Shown: positions 47,691 to 60,826 of the stretch, in pieces
Position numbering within the stretch: position 1 is the first letter of the stretch
How the letters are laid out: each line of letters opens with the position of its first letter
NCBI GenBank assembly: GCA_026874595.1
Contig: CM049318.1
Coordinates: 6,277,741 to 6,341,740 of the forward strand
Source: Sipunculus nudus
Lineage: Eukaryota > Annelida > Sipuncula > Golfingiida > Sipunculidae
Direction of reading: 5' to 3'
DNA: 64,000 nucleotides
Translations under genes and position numbers: made by a program
Notes under the pieces: generated by a model
What the model was told of the DNA's origin: nothing
Databases searched by the model: none
Seen by the model: the letters and a program-made list of their open reading frames with translations, nothing else

Positions 47691-50600
47691 GTGCTGTTTG
47701 TCAATAGCTCAGTTACTATCTGTTGTATGTTCTGTTTTGAAAGGTGTTTACTCTTTTCTTTATTCCACAAGCAATTACGTTAGATGATAGAAATTAAGCT
47801 TTGTGTGTGTGTGTGTGGTGAGCTTCCTGCACTGTGCAATTCCTTGAAATCAATGCTGGCCTGCAGTCACACTGGGGGTCATCAACTTCACACAGTCACA
47901 TTGACGCAAACACATGAATCATAAAAGTAAGAAAATACAATAGCCAAAATTAATTTTATTTACACATTTGTAAACTGAAAATAATAATTTCATAAGATTT
48001 TAAAAACTCCCTGGTTCAGTCAGATTTGAGTGTTGTCATTTTAGGGAATGAAGGCTGGAAGGAAATATACAGCCTTGCCACACTCTAAATCCTTTTCAGT
48101 CCCCTCCTGTTTGACCTGCAAAAACAAATGTTACCAGTCTAAGTATACACATATAGTCATTATTGCTCAAATTAATTATTTTATTACATAAGTTTAAAGA
48201 TAATCTTTTGACATTGATGCTTAGTATTGCTTTTCTTAACATTAACATTAGTTTACCTTATCTAGAGGCAACACACAAGTCAAAAAATGAAAAGAATTTA
48301 TTTCACTGAAAGTACATCTGCTCTCTATATAGGGGTTTTAAATGTTCTGAAAATATGCCTGTTTAACATTTAGGATTATAATTTAATACAGTTGGACTTC
48401 TCAATTACTAACAGAGGAAGAGTTTTCCAGTTATACAGAGTATATACAAACATACAGATTATTAAAAATAATGGTCACGGGACAGACACTGTGGCCTAAA
48501 GATGCTCATAGGTTCAGAAAGTAGGTTACTCAGTTGAAACAATTTTAACATGTAAGCAGTTATATTAATATCCCATATGCACAATAAATGTTAACCACCA
48601 AATTTGCACTTCAAATATGGTAAGTTCCAGCTATTTGATAAAAAAAACCTTACAATTCATAACATTTCTCATTTGCTAAAAGATTTAAATGTTCCTTTAT
48701 ATGATAAACTGAATATGCTTACCAGACAATTCTTGCAAGGGCTGGAGATATCTGGGCTCTCCTTATACTTTCTGCACCATTTCTTCATACTGGTTCTAAG
48801 AAAAGTAAAGAAATCATTACAAATCATAGAAACAAAGGTTGTTGGAAATAAATAATTAAGAACATGGAGTCTTGCATATTTTGACATTTAAGTAGACAAA
48901 TTATTTAACTAAAAAAGGGCCTCACATCAATAATATTACTAAAACAGTACATCAATGATATATTGGTGGTCAGTAATGTTCAAAATGACGTCTTGATCTT
49001 TTATGGTGAAATGGCACTAATACATGTACATGTAAAAATAAATCATTCAAGGTGGACTTAGAACACACTCTTGATTAACCTGTAAATTGAACCGGATTTG
49101 ATTTCTCTTTTGGAATCAAAACAGTACCTAATGAAATCATCTGATCCTTAGTGAAACAAATTCCCAAATTATTATGCTTTTTCTTTTGTGATGAAAGTGA
49201 ATATGTCAGAAAAACTTCAAAGGAAAAGAAAAGTCAGAGGACCAAGCCCTTTAAAGCTCTCATGCCTTTATAAAGAGTGTTCTTGATCTTCTGATGTCAA
49301 ATTCAGATTAAATTCATACATATGGTTATGAATGGTTTATGGGTTGTTATGAAACATAGTGTGTTATGTGTCAAATTGTTAATTAATTGGTGTTTACAGT
49401 ATATGTAAATGACATGTAGAAAGGCATATTACCAAATTAAAGCTTAATTTAGGAGCTTTTGTGTGATAGACTCCAATAGTAAAAAAATATTTGATTAGTT
49501 GATATGTTTTGGTTGAGTACAGCAAACCTCTCTTCAATTTTATAAAAAAAAGCATTCATCAAAATTGAGACAGTGGCTGTAAATTCAGCAATGATCAACA
49601 GTGTTAATGTTTACTTTGCCTGAAAAAAAAAAACTTATAAATATTGTATAATTAAACATTTTTAATCATATTATAACTTTTGGGCACTCTAGCAAGACAG
49701 AAAAATTCAAGTCAATTTGGAAAATGGAAAAGAACATAATTACCTTTTAGCAGCTTTTCTTTTCATGACCCAGAGTTCAGCTAAATAATAACATGGTCAA
49801 TAGCCATGTATATATATATCTATAGGTTCAACAAATAAAATGGTCGTATGTGGTACTCATAGCATTTGTGTGCCGATTAAGCTTTATGTAGGTTAACTGA
49901 TCAACCCTTTACAGGTAGGGGACATTCAGAAATTAAATCAATATGTAACTTTAGGGCCTGCTGCTGACTCTTGATTTTTCCACACCCTATTGCAAATGGC
50001 ACCACTGAAAAGAATATGTTCTTAGCTTCCTGTTGGTGCATAGAACATGCACATTGTCACTATATAGGGGCAACAGCATCAGCTTTTTGTAGAAAATGTG
50101 GTATTTTTTAAAGATGGGCCACCAAATAGGAAATGTTATCTTGAAACACACAAATTCTGTTTTTGCAGGGCAAACCAAGATAGGTGAAGTCATCTTTATG
50201 CAATCACTGGTTTAATATGCAAAAATAACTTAAATAATGCAAGATTACTTACCAATGAGACATTTTTTCAGCTATACATTCCCCTTCTGCTTGAGCAGCT
50301 TGACAAAGAACTTCTCTTCAAAGTGTGTACTCCCTTAACGGTTACCGGATGTTATCACACAGATGTAAACTGACTCTGCATGCCTTAGTTGTGCACAGCC
50401 TGTACAGTATTCATGTGACATCACCACTATTCCAGGGCAGGGTACAGTAAGGTCAATGGCCCATTGCAGAGAGTGCTTGTACAGCAAGCTTGTCTGCTGG
50501 GGGGGGGGGGGGGGTAGTTACATATACTAGTGAAATTTACTGATTAGAATGCTGGTTATTGTCACAATAAGAATGCAGATTCTTATTCTTTTTAAGTACC

Positions 50601-51204
50601 TCTGCTTTTATCAATGCTGTTGATTTTCAGTGGCAATATTTTACTGCTAAAATGTGTGGGTGCTGAGCTGTTTCTAAAACCAATATGATATTAGGTTAAT
50701 GCCCATGTATTCCCATAATTGGTCAGTGGCACACTACATCAGTACCCTTTGTTCTGTATTTATGAAGTAGTTATCAATTGCAATTAGATGCTGAAGTACT
50801 TGTATACGGTATACACTACATTCCAAAAGAATTATTTTTTCTTATAATTATCAAGGGCACAAATTATAACCAATGTGAAATATAGTCAAATTATTTTTTT
50901 GTATTGTGTTTTGTGTAAATGATGTTTTACTGCATGCATGATTACTATATTTTACACTTCTTAATGAATAAGTCAGATGAAAAAAAAATTATTTATAGTA
51001 TTATTTTTCTAATATACATAAAGTTCTGAGGAAGCTGGTTATTTTGATACCCATTTTAACATACTTCTTCAGTATTTATTATTCAATTATAATTCATTTT
51101 CTTAAAACCATAATGGAGCTGGGACTTAGAAGTTTCTGCAGCATTTGTGTTCCCTTGGTCAAAATGTCTATGTCCTATATATCTTATAGAACAGTAAGCT
51201 CACA

Positions 51205-51505
51205 GTATATAAACTTATAACTGACATATAACTGACATATACAGAACCCCTTCACGTTCACCTCCCTTATATCTCCCATACAAGTCACATATAAATGAAA
51301 TGTACAGAATGGCCTCATGTGCAACTCCCTTATAACTGACATATAACAAACATACAACTCCCTTATAACTCACATATAACAATGCCTGACTAAACATATA
51401 GCTGCAATATACATATAACTCACATACACAGCACTTATATGGGAAATATAAGGGACATATAAGGCCCTTATAAGGGGCATATAAGGCACATATATGTGAG
51501 TACTT
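51205..51505. repeat. Right subterminal array of the 4.25-kb element
   Basis: Same word set as the left array (CATATAACTGACATATA, CCCTTATAAC, GACATATAAGGCCCTTATAA) but more diverged. The minus-strand 107-codon frame (51215-51538) with repeated YVSYKGVV-like peptides follows from it and is not a gene. Confidence 0.75.
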
Positions 51506-51521
51506 TCCATTTTCGTAAGGG

Positions 51522-52094
51522 TAGACTCCTTTGGACATTTTCTAATTTGTTATGTATTTTTATTTTAATAATTAATTTAAATTTGGATAAAACTTTCTTC
51601 AATGTGTTTTCTTCTTAATCACGCTCATTATTATGAGGGATTATCTTTAAAAAAAAAACAGAAGAGTTTAAAACAATTAAAACAGCCAATGAAGTTTCAG
51701 TGGTTTTGAAGATCTTGTCTGAAACCAGTATTTGCAATTTTTCTCTCTACAGAGGAATTTTAGTGAGGATTCTAAATTAAACTACCATAATTTACTGTTA
51801 AGGCCATTATTAATTGACTTTATTTGAAAGTGCACACCATGAGATACAGATTGCATTTAACATAAAATCAAACAAATGTATAACAGATTCTGTTAGTGTC
51901 TGAAGTGTCACCTTTTATAATATATATAGTTTTTCTTGATTAATTGCTATAGTGCCAGCCAGTGAGATATGTGAATTTTTATATTTTTCAGGCTAAAAAA
52001 GCCAGTTTCATTGAAAATGTCAAGTTACCCAAGCTAAGTGGTACAGTCTCTGTGTCTGGTAAACCGGTTCTCTTGCTTACGTGGTGACTGCATG
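51522..52094. other. Gene-free spacer
   Basis: AT-rich sequence without recognised features. Confidence 0.5.
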
Positions 52095-52465
52095 CAGGGC
52101 TCAACATTAACTTAAAATTTTGATAGTACCTGCCATGTGGTAAGTAACATCTAGCCTTTACTTGCCTACATGAATTTTCATGAAAATTGTGTTCCACGTG
52201 ATTATTTTGCAAAAATGAGCACACTATTTCTCTTTGGATTTTCACAGGTAAATATACACAGGTAATTTAGGATAGAGGTATTCCAATATGATTTCATTTC
52301 TCCAAGAAAGAAAATGAAAAAAGAACTTCTGATGAAATATGATTCAGGCCTTTGTGCCATAGTTGGGCTAGTATGAGCCTACTTTAAGTTGCCCTTCCAC
52401 CATTTTCTGGAACTTTTACTTGCTTCACCAAGGGGATAACAATTAATGTCATTGTCAAGGCCCTG
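52095..52465. mobile_element. Second copy of the CAGGGCTCAAC MITE-like repeat
   Basis: Diverged copy of 6273-6682: CAGGGCTCAACATTAA start, CTTTACTTGCC, CATGAATTTTCATG, GTGTTCCACGTGATTATTTT, CCAATATGATTT, TTTCTCCAAG and TCAAGGCCCTGG end. Neither copy preserves a shared frame. Confidence 0.6.
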
Positions 52466-54735
52466 GATCACAGGTTATAGTTCAACTTTTACATAGCTGA
52501 TCTGTCTCTAACTTTTTTTCATATACACTCGCTATATCCTCACTGAAATGTAAAAATTAGCTTTAATATTGTCCATGAGCATACTGTTAAAAAGAAAATT
52601 ATTTCCTAATGTGGACCTTAATTCAGTGTTTATGATACTGTTTGACTTGAAAAAGTATTCCTTTTTTTTCAGTGTAGGTGTATGGTACAAGTAGTTGTGT
52701 AAGAATTTCCCCTGAAATTGTACTTTATATTTGTTGTTGACATTGGATTATACAGATATACCTGATGTATGATCTTAGTTTGGGTTGTTTATGGTAACTT
52801 CTCTTGCGTTAAATCTGTCTCCTTTCTTGTCTGGCTGCCAGGGTACAGTGTTTCCATAATCATCCGTGTTTTGTAACCAGAAAATCACGGAGCAGACAGA
52901 GTATCCCTCTATGGTGAAATGTCACTGGAGTTTAATTAATCATTGCGTGGTATGCCTCAGAATAGGCGATGCTGTGAGGTCTGCTGTTGTATCTTTATTT
53001 ATGTCATCTATTGCATCTTTCTGTCAGTCTTCTGTTTGTAACTGAACGGTTCCTTTATCTGAGGGCTGCTACCGACTCTATTGTTCCTATGTTTTCCTAT
53101 AAAAAAAGTCTCTTTCAGTTTTTGTATTTGCTAGCATTATGTCTACGTGGTTCTTATATATTTTCCTATTTTTCCCCTTCCACAATTGAGAATCCCATGA
53201 ATGTAATAGTGTTATTATTTATTACAAAGTTTTGTAGAACAAGCATGAAAATGTATGTTGTAATGATACAAATACAACCAATTAAACCAATTTAACAGAC
53301 ATTAATATGAAGATGGAATGCAGTTTTGTATGTAGAATGTGACAGTGCTGAATATTGTGAAAGCACCTCACAGGTGATTAACAAAGTAAAACAAAAATCT
53401 GTAGGAAAACCTTTCTATATTTTTCCTATAATTCTGGCTGAAAATCCCTGTAAACTCCTGTATTATTGTCTCCAGTGTTCCCATATTTCTTAAGGAGTCC
53501 AGAAAGAAGCCTGTGGACATGTTAACATTGCTTACATGTGTAAGAGAAAAATAAACGCTTAGTGGGTTGTTTTTCAAGTTAATTAAATTAAAAAATAAGA
53601 ATTAAAAGACTTTACATGTATGTGTGAAACATAATGTGCATCAAAGGTTATTTGGTTTCCTGATGTTCCATGTCAATATTTTATACAATGCTTACACAAA
53701 ATTCTTGTAGCAAGCAAAATTACCATGATCAGCACATTTACTTCTGTTAAAGTAGCAACAGGTCAGTACAGGAAAGAATAAAAGACAATAAAGAAAATAA
53801 ACATAATATGATTTGTTATTAATTAATATTCTTTTTTTAGAAAAAAAACATACAGGGTTTAAATATGATAATTAAAGTTAAAGGTCACTATGTTAGCCAT
53901 ACTGTTGACTAAGCTTTTGGTGATTGTAGACTGAGCTTCTAGGTGCAGATGTTAAATCAGTTGTTTTGTAGGAGCCAAGGTTATATACCATTTAGTGTAA
54001 TATCCCGTACCCCCCAACCCCCTTGGGAGACAGGATTTGTCATTCTGCTATTTGACTCACAGCAATGTGCACTGATAAAAGAACTTGTTTTCCTTTGGAA
54101 ATTTTCTTTGATGAAAGCCTTGTGTGATTTTTCACAGAGAGACAACAAAGCATGATTCACAGTTCTGCTCTGGGTTTTAAGTTGACCATAAATGAAAATT
54201 ATCTTGGTAGAAACTGGTAAGGAGGACCTGTAGACACAAGATTAAGTCTCTCCGCTTACCATAGAAAGACCAGGGTGTTTACTGGTGATGGGAGAAAATC
54301 TCTCAAATGTTGAACTGGCTTTTCTAAAAGGGTTTGCCCTAAGGGAATGAGAAATGCTGGAAATCTGGTCCTTTGATTTGGTCCATCTCCTAACACCCAT
54401 AAGCTGAGGGCCACTTTAGGAAAAAGGTGACACTTAACTGAAGGTTTGAGATTAGCTCTTGGTTTCTGTGGAATGGACATGCCAGCAAACCTATTAAGCA
54501 AGACTGTGGCTGATAATTAACGGATTCAGCAGAGTAACCTCTCCCTTGAAATAGACTCATTTCACATGCAAACTGCTCAGCAGAGTCAGGTCAGGTTTCA
54601 CACAGCAGTACACTCTAGTCACTGTATCCACTGTAGTGATCAACATTCATTGCTCTAATATGTGTGATCCTTTTCACATTGGATTATTAACATATTTCTT
54701 AGACATAAAAGCTTTAAAATCATGCAGTTTTTTTT
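52466..54735. other. Gene-free stretch
   Basis: Contains CCTATATTTTCCTAT-like words (53090-53430) also seen near 1450-1570, perhaps an old shared repeat. The frame 54256-54501 (-) has no motif. Nothing else recognised. Confidence 0.45.
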
Positions 54736-56826
54736 TAGCTCAGCTGACTTTCAGTCATGCTGAGCTATAGCAATCACTCTTTGTCCGTCGTCCGTCTTGC
54801 CGTCCGTCTGTCCGTCTGTCCGTTAACCTGGCACAAATCGTAACCGCTGGACTTAGAATCTTGTAACTTTACATTCTGAGAGGTCAATAAAAAATCTCCT
54901 TGGAAACCAGAAATTAGGTCTCTGTTACCCATATCCTTCGAGCTATGGGGCCCCAAAGTACCCCCCAGAAAAGTAAAAAATTTCATACAAAAACTTCAAT
55001 ATCTCATTAACTACTTGACTGATGGTCATGATTTTTGGCATACATATTGATCATGAGATATTTCATCAGTTCCTGAGGACTGGTGGCGCCACCTGTTTTT
55101 TTTCGATTTTTTACGAATTTTTTTCTCTATTTTTGATACCTTTAAAAATGTGAACATCTGTTAACAAGGCACAAATCGTAACAACTAGACCTAGAATCTT
55201 CATTCTCGAAACACTGAGAGACCTATGAAAAGTCTCCATGGAAACCAGAAATTAGGTCTCTGTTACCCATATCCTTCCAGCTATGGGGCCCCAAAGTACC
55301 CCCCAGAAAAGTAAAAAATTTCATGCAAAAAATTCAATATCTCATTAAATACTTGACTGATGGTCATGATTTTTGGCATACATATTGGTCATGAGATGTT
55401 CCATCACTTCTTGCAGACTGGTGGCGCCACCTGTATTGTTCAATTTTTTACGAATTTTTTTTTCTATATTTGAGACCTTTCAAGATGTGAACATCTGTTA
55501 ACAAGGCACAAATCGTAAAGACTGGACCTAGAATCTTAATTCTTGACACACAGAGGTCCATGAAAAATATCCTTGGAAACCAGAAATTAGGTCTCTGTTA
55601 ACCATATCCTTCGAGCTATGGGGCCCCAAAGTACCCCCCAGAGTAGTAAAAAATTTCATACAAAAACTTCAATATCTCAATAACTACATCACTGATGGTC
55701 ATGATTTTTGGCATATATATTGATTATGAGATGTTCCATCAGTTCCTGCAGACTGGTGGCCCCACCTGTATTGTTCGATTTTTCACGATTTTTTCCTCTA
55801 TTTTTGAGACCTTTAAGGATGCTGTCATCTGTTTGCGTGGCACAAATCGTAACAACTGGACCTAGAATCTTCATTCTCGACACACTGAGAGACCTATGGA
55901 AAGTCTCCTTGGAAACCAGAAATTAGGTCTCTATTACCCATATTCTTTGAGCTATGGGGCCCCAAAGTACCCCCAAGAAAAGTAAAAAATTTCATACAAA
56001 AACTTCAATATCTCAATAACTACATCACTGATGGTCATGATTTTTGGCATATATATTGATTATGAGATGTTCCATCAGTTCCTGCAGACTGGTGGCGCCA
56101 CCTGTATTGTTCGATTTTTCACGTTTTTTACTCTATTTTTGAGACCTTTAAGGATGCTGTCATCTGTTTGCGTGGCACAAATCGTAACAACTGGACCTAG
56201 AATCTTCATTCTCGATACACTGAGAGACCTATGGAAAGTCTCCTTGGAAACCAGAAATTAGGTCTCTGTTACCCATATTCTTTGAGCTATGGGGCCCCAA
56301 AGTACCCCCAAGAAAAGTAAAAAATTTCATACAAAAACTTCAATATCTCATTAACTACTTGACTGATGGTCATGATTTGTGGCATAACTATTGATCATGA
56401 GATTTGTCATCACTTCATGCAGACTGGTGGCGCCACCTGTATCGTTGGATTTTTTATGAATTTTTTTCTCTATTTTTGAGACCTTTCAAAATGTGAACAT
56501 CTGTTAACAAGGCACAAATCGTAAAGACTGGACCTAGAATCTTAATTCTGAAAACACTGAGAGGTCCGTAAAAAATCTACTTGGAAACCAGAAATAAGGT
56601 CTCTGTTACCCATATCCTTTGAGCTATGGGGCCCCAAAGTACCCCCCCAGAGTAGTCAAAAATTTCATACAAAAACTTCATTATCTCAATGACTACATCA
56701 CTGATGGTCATGATTTTCAGCATACATATTGATCATGAGATGTATCATCAGTTCCTGCAGATTGGTGGCGCCACCTTTATTGTTTGATTTTTTCACGATT
56801 TTTTCCTCTATTTTTGAGACCTTTAA

Positions 56827-57324
56827 AGGGGCCCAATCACCTATAAAGCATGTTGAGTTAACACGAAAAATAGATTCTTCCCCTTAAAATATATATATAC
56901 CTGCCAAAATATTGCCCTGAAACCGTTTGCTTTCTCCTGTAAACAACTGTTAAAAACAGTGGACCGGGCGCGATGAAAGGTGTCAACATAAACACAGCGC
57001 GTGTGGCCGTGTCCATCGCTGAGCCAAAATACGTGTCAATCAGGAGATGCCCGGTCTGACGTGGCCCAAAATATGTAATACGTATTTCTGCTGGCTGAAA
57101 CACAGCGTAATGCCTCTCTTAATCGGACCTCCGGTCACGCGGCCTTGTTATGGTAAACAGACTGTGTTTACCAACACACAGAGCCAAAACATGGTGTTAA
57201 ATAGCCATTTGCGGGGAAATGAGACCGTCTGCTGGGATGGTTTTGCTGGGAAACATTTGTATAAAGCAAAACTGAACTGATAGTGTGAAAGAATAGCCAT
57301 AATTAAGCTCCTGATTTTGTCCCT
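56827..57324. mobile_element. TTAA-flanked MITE, 498 bp, inserted in the H2 core
   Basis: The host sequence GAGACCTTTAAGGATGCTG is intact in the neighbouring unit near 55807, giving an empty-site reference. Here it is split with TTAA repeated on both sides (56823-56826 and 57325-57328). The insert begins AGGGGCCCAATC and ends GATTTTGTCCCT, imperfect inverted repeats with 9 of 12 bases agreeing. TTAA duplication and G/C-triplet ends are typical of piggyBac-type MITEs. The interior is clearly GC-richer (GGACCGGGCGCGATG, GCGCGTGTGGCCGTG) than the surroundings. Short frames inside have no recognised domain. Confidence 0.75.
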
Positions 57325-57951
57325 TTAAGGATGCTGTCATCTGTTAGCATGGCACAAATAGTAACGACTGGACCTAGAATCTTCATTCTCGAAACACTGA
57401 GAGACCTATGAAAAGTCTCCATGGAAACCAGAAATTAGGTCTTTGTTACCCAACCCTAGAGCTATGGGGCCCCAAAGCACCCCCCAGAGTAGTAAAAAAT
57501 TTCATTCAAAATCTTCAATATCTCAATAACTACAACACTGATGGTCATGATTTTCGGCATACATATGGATCATGAGCTGTTCCATCAGTTTCTGCAGACT
57601 GGGTGCGCCACCTCTATTTTTTTCAAATTTTTACGAATTTTTTTTCTCATTTTTTGAGACCTTTAAAGATGTGGTTATTTGTCAACAGGGTACAAATTGC
57701 AACAACTGGACCTAAAAACTTCATTTATGTCATGCAAGGAGGCCCATGAAGAGTGCCTGTGGAAACTTGAAATTAGGTCTCTGTTACCCATATCCTTCAA
57801 GCTATAGAAGCCTCAGAATAATGGACAATTTGATATAAAAGCTGAAGTATCTGAACAACTAATGCGGAGATCACCATGATTCTTTGCATGGATATTGACC
57901 ATTAAGTGTTTTTATTAGTTTCTGCAGACTGGTGGAGCCACCTGTATTTTT

Positions 57952-58856
57952 GTATCCTCCAAAACGAAGTTTTGCAGATACTATGTTTTTGACCGGGTTC
58001 CTCCGCCCCCGCAACGTTTGTTTCCAGAGAGCTCCACTGAGAAAAATGGACCGATTTTTCCGAAACTTACACTAATTATCTAGTCACATGTGAACTAGTG
58101 CCTAACCAATTTGTGTTGACCTCTGACCTTTCCCCTCTATCCAGCATCCATTTGTGCGTCTGATCCACACATAAACCCTCATATCTCGGGAACCGTTTGA
58201 CCAATCAGGAAGTAAAATTTATACAAATGTAGCCCTTTGATTGCTTTATAACATACACAAAAATGGTGGCGCCACCTGTAACCATGTTTGCACAGTGTCC
58301 ATCTGTTCATCTGCCTTGGGTTAAAATCACTCATATCTCGGCAGTGGTTTGACATATCTGCCTAAAATTTTGCAGTTTTATACATCCTGGTTAGCTTTCT
58401 TGATTTTATGACAGATGGCGCCACCTACATTCTAGTTTATGCTTCAGACATCCGAGCTCATATCTCGGGAACCGTTTGAACGATTGGGCCAAAATTTTGC
58501 ATGTGTATAGATCTCACATAGGTCTTTATCATACACAAAACTGGAGGGGCCACCTGCAACCATTTTTGCACAGCGTCTGTCTGTTTGTCTGCCGTCGGCT
58601 AAAATCACTCATATACATGTAGTGGTTTGACTTTTCTGCCTAAAATTTTGCATATGTATACAACTTTCTGACAGCTTTCTGGATTTGTGGTAGGTGGCAC
58701 AACCTACATACACATTTAGGCTGCAGACATCCATGCTAATATGCAACATACCTTACTCTATTTCCCCTTGCCACTCAATCCATGCCTCACTTCAACCGTT
58801 CCACTCTAATTTTGGCGGATACAAGTAGTCACTTATCGGCTACCTGTATTCTAGTT
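57952..58856 (+). mobile_element. H1 element nested inside the last unit of H2 copy c
   Basis: Begins GTATCCTCCAAAACGAAGTTTT with partner GCAGATAC, followed by ACCTCTGACCTTTCC and the tandem core. GGTGGCGCCACC is exact at 58265 with a one-base variant at 58414. It ends GGCGGATACAAGTAGTCACT and CTAG-TT at 58851-58856. H2 text is interrupted between CACCTGTATTTTT (before 57952) and TTTAAAG...CTCTATTTTTGAG (after 58856), so the insertion went into a T-run, as expected of Helentron-type TT targets. Confidence 0.85.
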
Positions 58857-59038
58857 TTTAAAGTTTACACATTTTTTCTCTATTTTTGAGATATATAAAT
58901 ACAGACTAAATCTTGCCCTGTTGGTTAATCTGTTTGATGCTTCAGTTGAATGGGTATATACTACCATTCTGATGATAAAATTTCCTTTAGCGAATCTCTT
59001 CCCAGTCAGCTGAGCGTCATGACCCATGGGTCACTTGT

Positions 59039-60826
59039 TAAAAAAGTGGGTTGGGGGCCAGTTTAAGATTTAGAATCATTTAAACTATGAGTAAGTTTTA
59101 GATTAGAAAATGGCCCATGAGTGAAATTTAAAAGGTTTAAGTGTATTCCCTTGATGATGATTTTCCTCATGCTGACTTCTGTTTGAATAATGAAGACACA
59201 TACAACATTTCTGTGATTGCTCTGCCATGGCACATTGCTGCCAGGCTATTTATAATTATTGTTGGGTCTCTTGTCTTAAAAATCAGTATTATATCAATAT
59301 TATAATTGATTGGTAAAGGCAGGGTGAAAATCAAGATATTAACATTGCTCCAGACACCCAGACATTATGAAGACTTTGCTAAACAACTGTAACCAGGGCC
59401 TGTCATCAATATTAATATTTCTTTCAGTTCCCTGCCCCAGTAATATGCACAACACTTTTTTTAGAACTTTGTATTTGATCCTTGGTGTTGTTAAACTTAC
59501 CCTGATCCATGTCATATGTGTACCGGTATTTGAAATTCCCATCATGTAATATTTCTACATGTATGTAACATTTGACAGTTGTAATTTTTAGTTGAAGTTG
59601 GTCTTGGAAATTGACTGTTCAAATGGTGTTTTATCAGATATATGGTGGTATTCAGTCTGAAGTTGTGCCATTCTGCTATCAATAAACTTAATACTTTCAA
59701 TCTCATGTGCTCTGTCCCCATTTATCACAAGGTCAACAACCTTGAGTCACATTGGATGTAAATTTTTTGTTTCCTTTACTATCAGCATTCAGGGTAGTCA
59801 GCCTCTGATACTGACAACCTGCAAACCAGTGTGTCAGTATCTCTTTTTTTAGAGACTCGGCTGGTCTTCAGTTGTCAGATGTATTAAATTAAATGTATAT
59901 AATTTATAGAGAAACAGGATTTTCGTGTCAGTCAGTCATGATGGAGCATTTATTTGCTTAAAGCCAGAAGTAACACAAGAAAGAGAAACATCTTTTGCGT
60001 GCCAAGAGGAATACTAATGGTTAGGCAATCAATGGTAAAACCCAAACAAATGAAGGAAGCCTAATTAAATCAATGTTTGTTAGCTTCTGAAAAAAAAATG
60101 AGAGTGATTATTTAGGTTTATAGCGCAATTATAATAATTTGACTGACTGTTTGTGTCTGTTTTTCATCTCTTCTTTGGAGTAATGTTTCCTCTCACAGCA
60201 TCCAGTGAGGCAAACATCGAGGACTCTGTTTATGACCTGTAAAAAGGAACACTATATTTGGACCTCAACAAGTTGAGACAAAACTGAATGCATATGCACA
60301 GTGTATATCTTTCCCCAATATACTGTGATTAACTGATTGCCTTCTGTTCATTCATGAGGGTTTTAATTCTGCAATATTTGCAAATGGGAAATAATCGCTA
60401 ATATAAAACCTCTGGATTAAGAAGCCCCATTAACTGAAATGAATAAGAAAGTATGAGGCTTTCAGATAGATGTTATGTTATTGTAAACTAAACAGTAATC
60501 ATTGGGGATATATTGACTGTGACACAGATCATAATACAATGACTGTAACAGAAATGAATGAGGTATTATTATTAGTTTCTGATAAATACAAATATTGTAC
60601 TTGTACTAAGATTTCATTGGTTGTGGTTTGATCGCGAAAATGAAACCCTTGCAAAAAGTTCAAAATGAAGAAATCGAAAAATCATGAATATGATGACAAC
60701 CACAGTATCTCATACTTGCTGCTGTATATTTGTAATGTAATCACAGTAAACTCTCTGGCTATCAATATTTTTATGTCTCTACCGGGTACCTGACCTGTAA
60801 CCTGTATATCATTTTTACCGTTGTAG
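59039..60826. other. Gene-free stretch
   Basis: No recognised repeats. Facing frames at 59339-59549 overlap on both strands and show no motif. Ends at the candidate exon. Confidence 0.5.

Larger units (their letters stand above)
47268..51521. mobile_element. 4.25-kb TIR element with ATATGT-rich subterminal arrays
   Basis: Ends CCCTTACCGAAAAT (47268) and ATTTTCGTAAGGG (to 51521) are inverted repeats, with TA on both outer sides. Just inside each end is an array of short words, CTTATAACTCCCATATATGT, CACATATATG and CATATAAGG, at about 47290-47690 and 51205-51505, themselves rich in palindromes. The 3.5-kb interior is AT-rich with no frame above 85 codons and no recognisable transposase. It includes a (TG)n run near 47800 and a G-run at about 50502. 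Probably non-autonomous; the TA target points to Tc1/mariner or a similar superfamily but this is not proven. Confidence 0.65.
54736..59038 (+). mobile_element. H2 element, copy c, with expanded 335-bp tandem core
   Basis: Starts TAGCTCAGCTGACTTTCAGT with partner CATGCTGAGCT, then GTCCGTCGTCCGTC-type text, and ends CAGCTGAGCGTCATGACCCA, palindrome GACCCATGGGTC, CACTTGT at 59038. The core is about eight units of 335-338 bp, each with CACAAATCGTAACAACTGGA, GAAACCAGAAATTAGGTCTC, GCTATGGGGCCCCAAAGTAC, TGATGGTCATGATTTTTGGC and CTGGTGGCGCCACCTG. The palindrome is exact at 55082, 55420, 56091, 56426 and 56764 and altered near 55755, 57600 and 57930. Two later insertions interrupt it, at 56827-57324 and 57952-58856. 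Frames inside repeat with the unit and are not genes. Confidence 0.8.

Noticed and set aside
51215-51538. 107-codon minus-strand frame with repeated tyrosine-rich peptides, and a similar one at 47491-47685
   Set aside because: Both translate the ATATGT word arrays of the 4.25-kb element; low-complexity artefacts.
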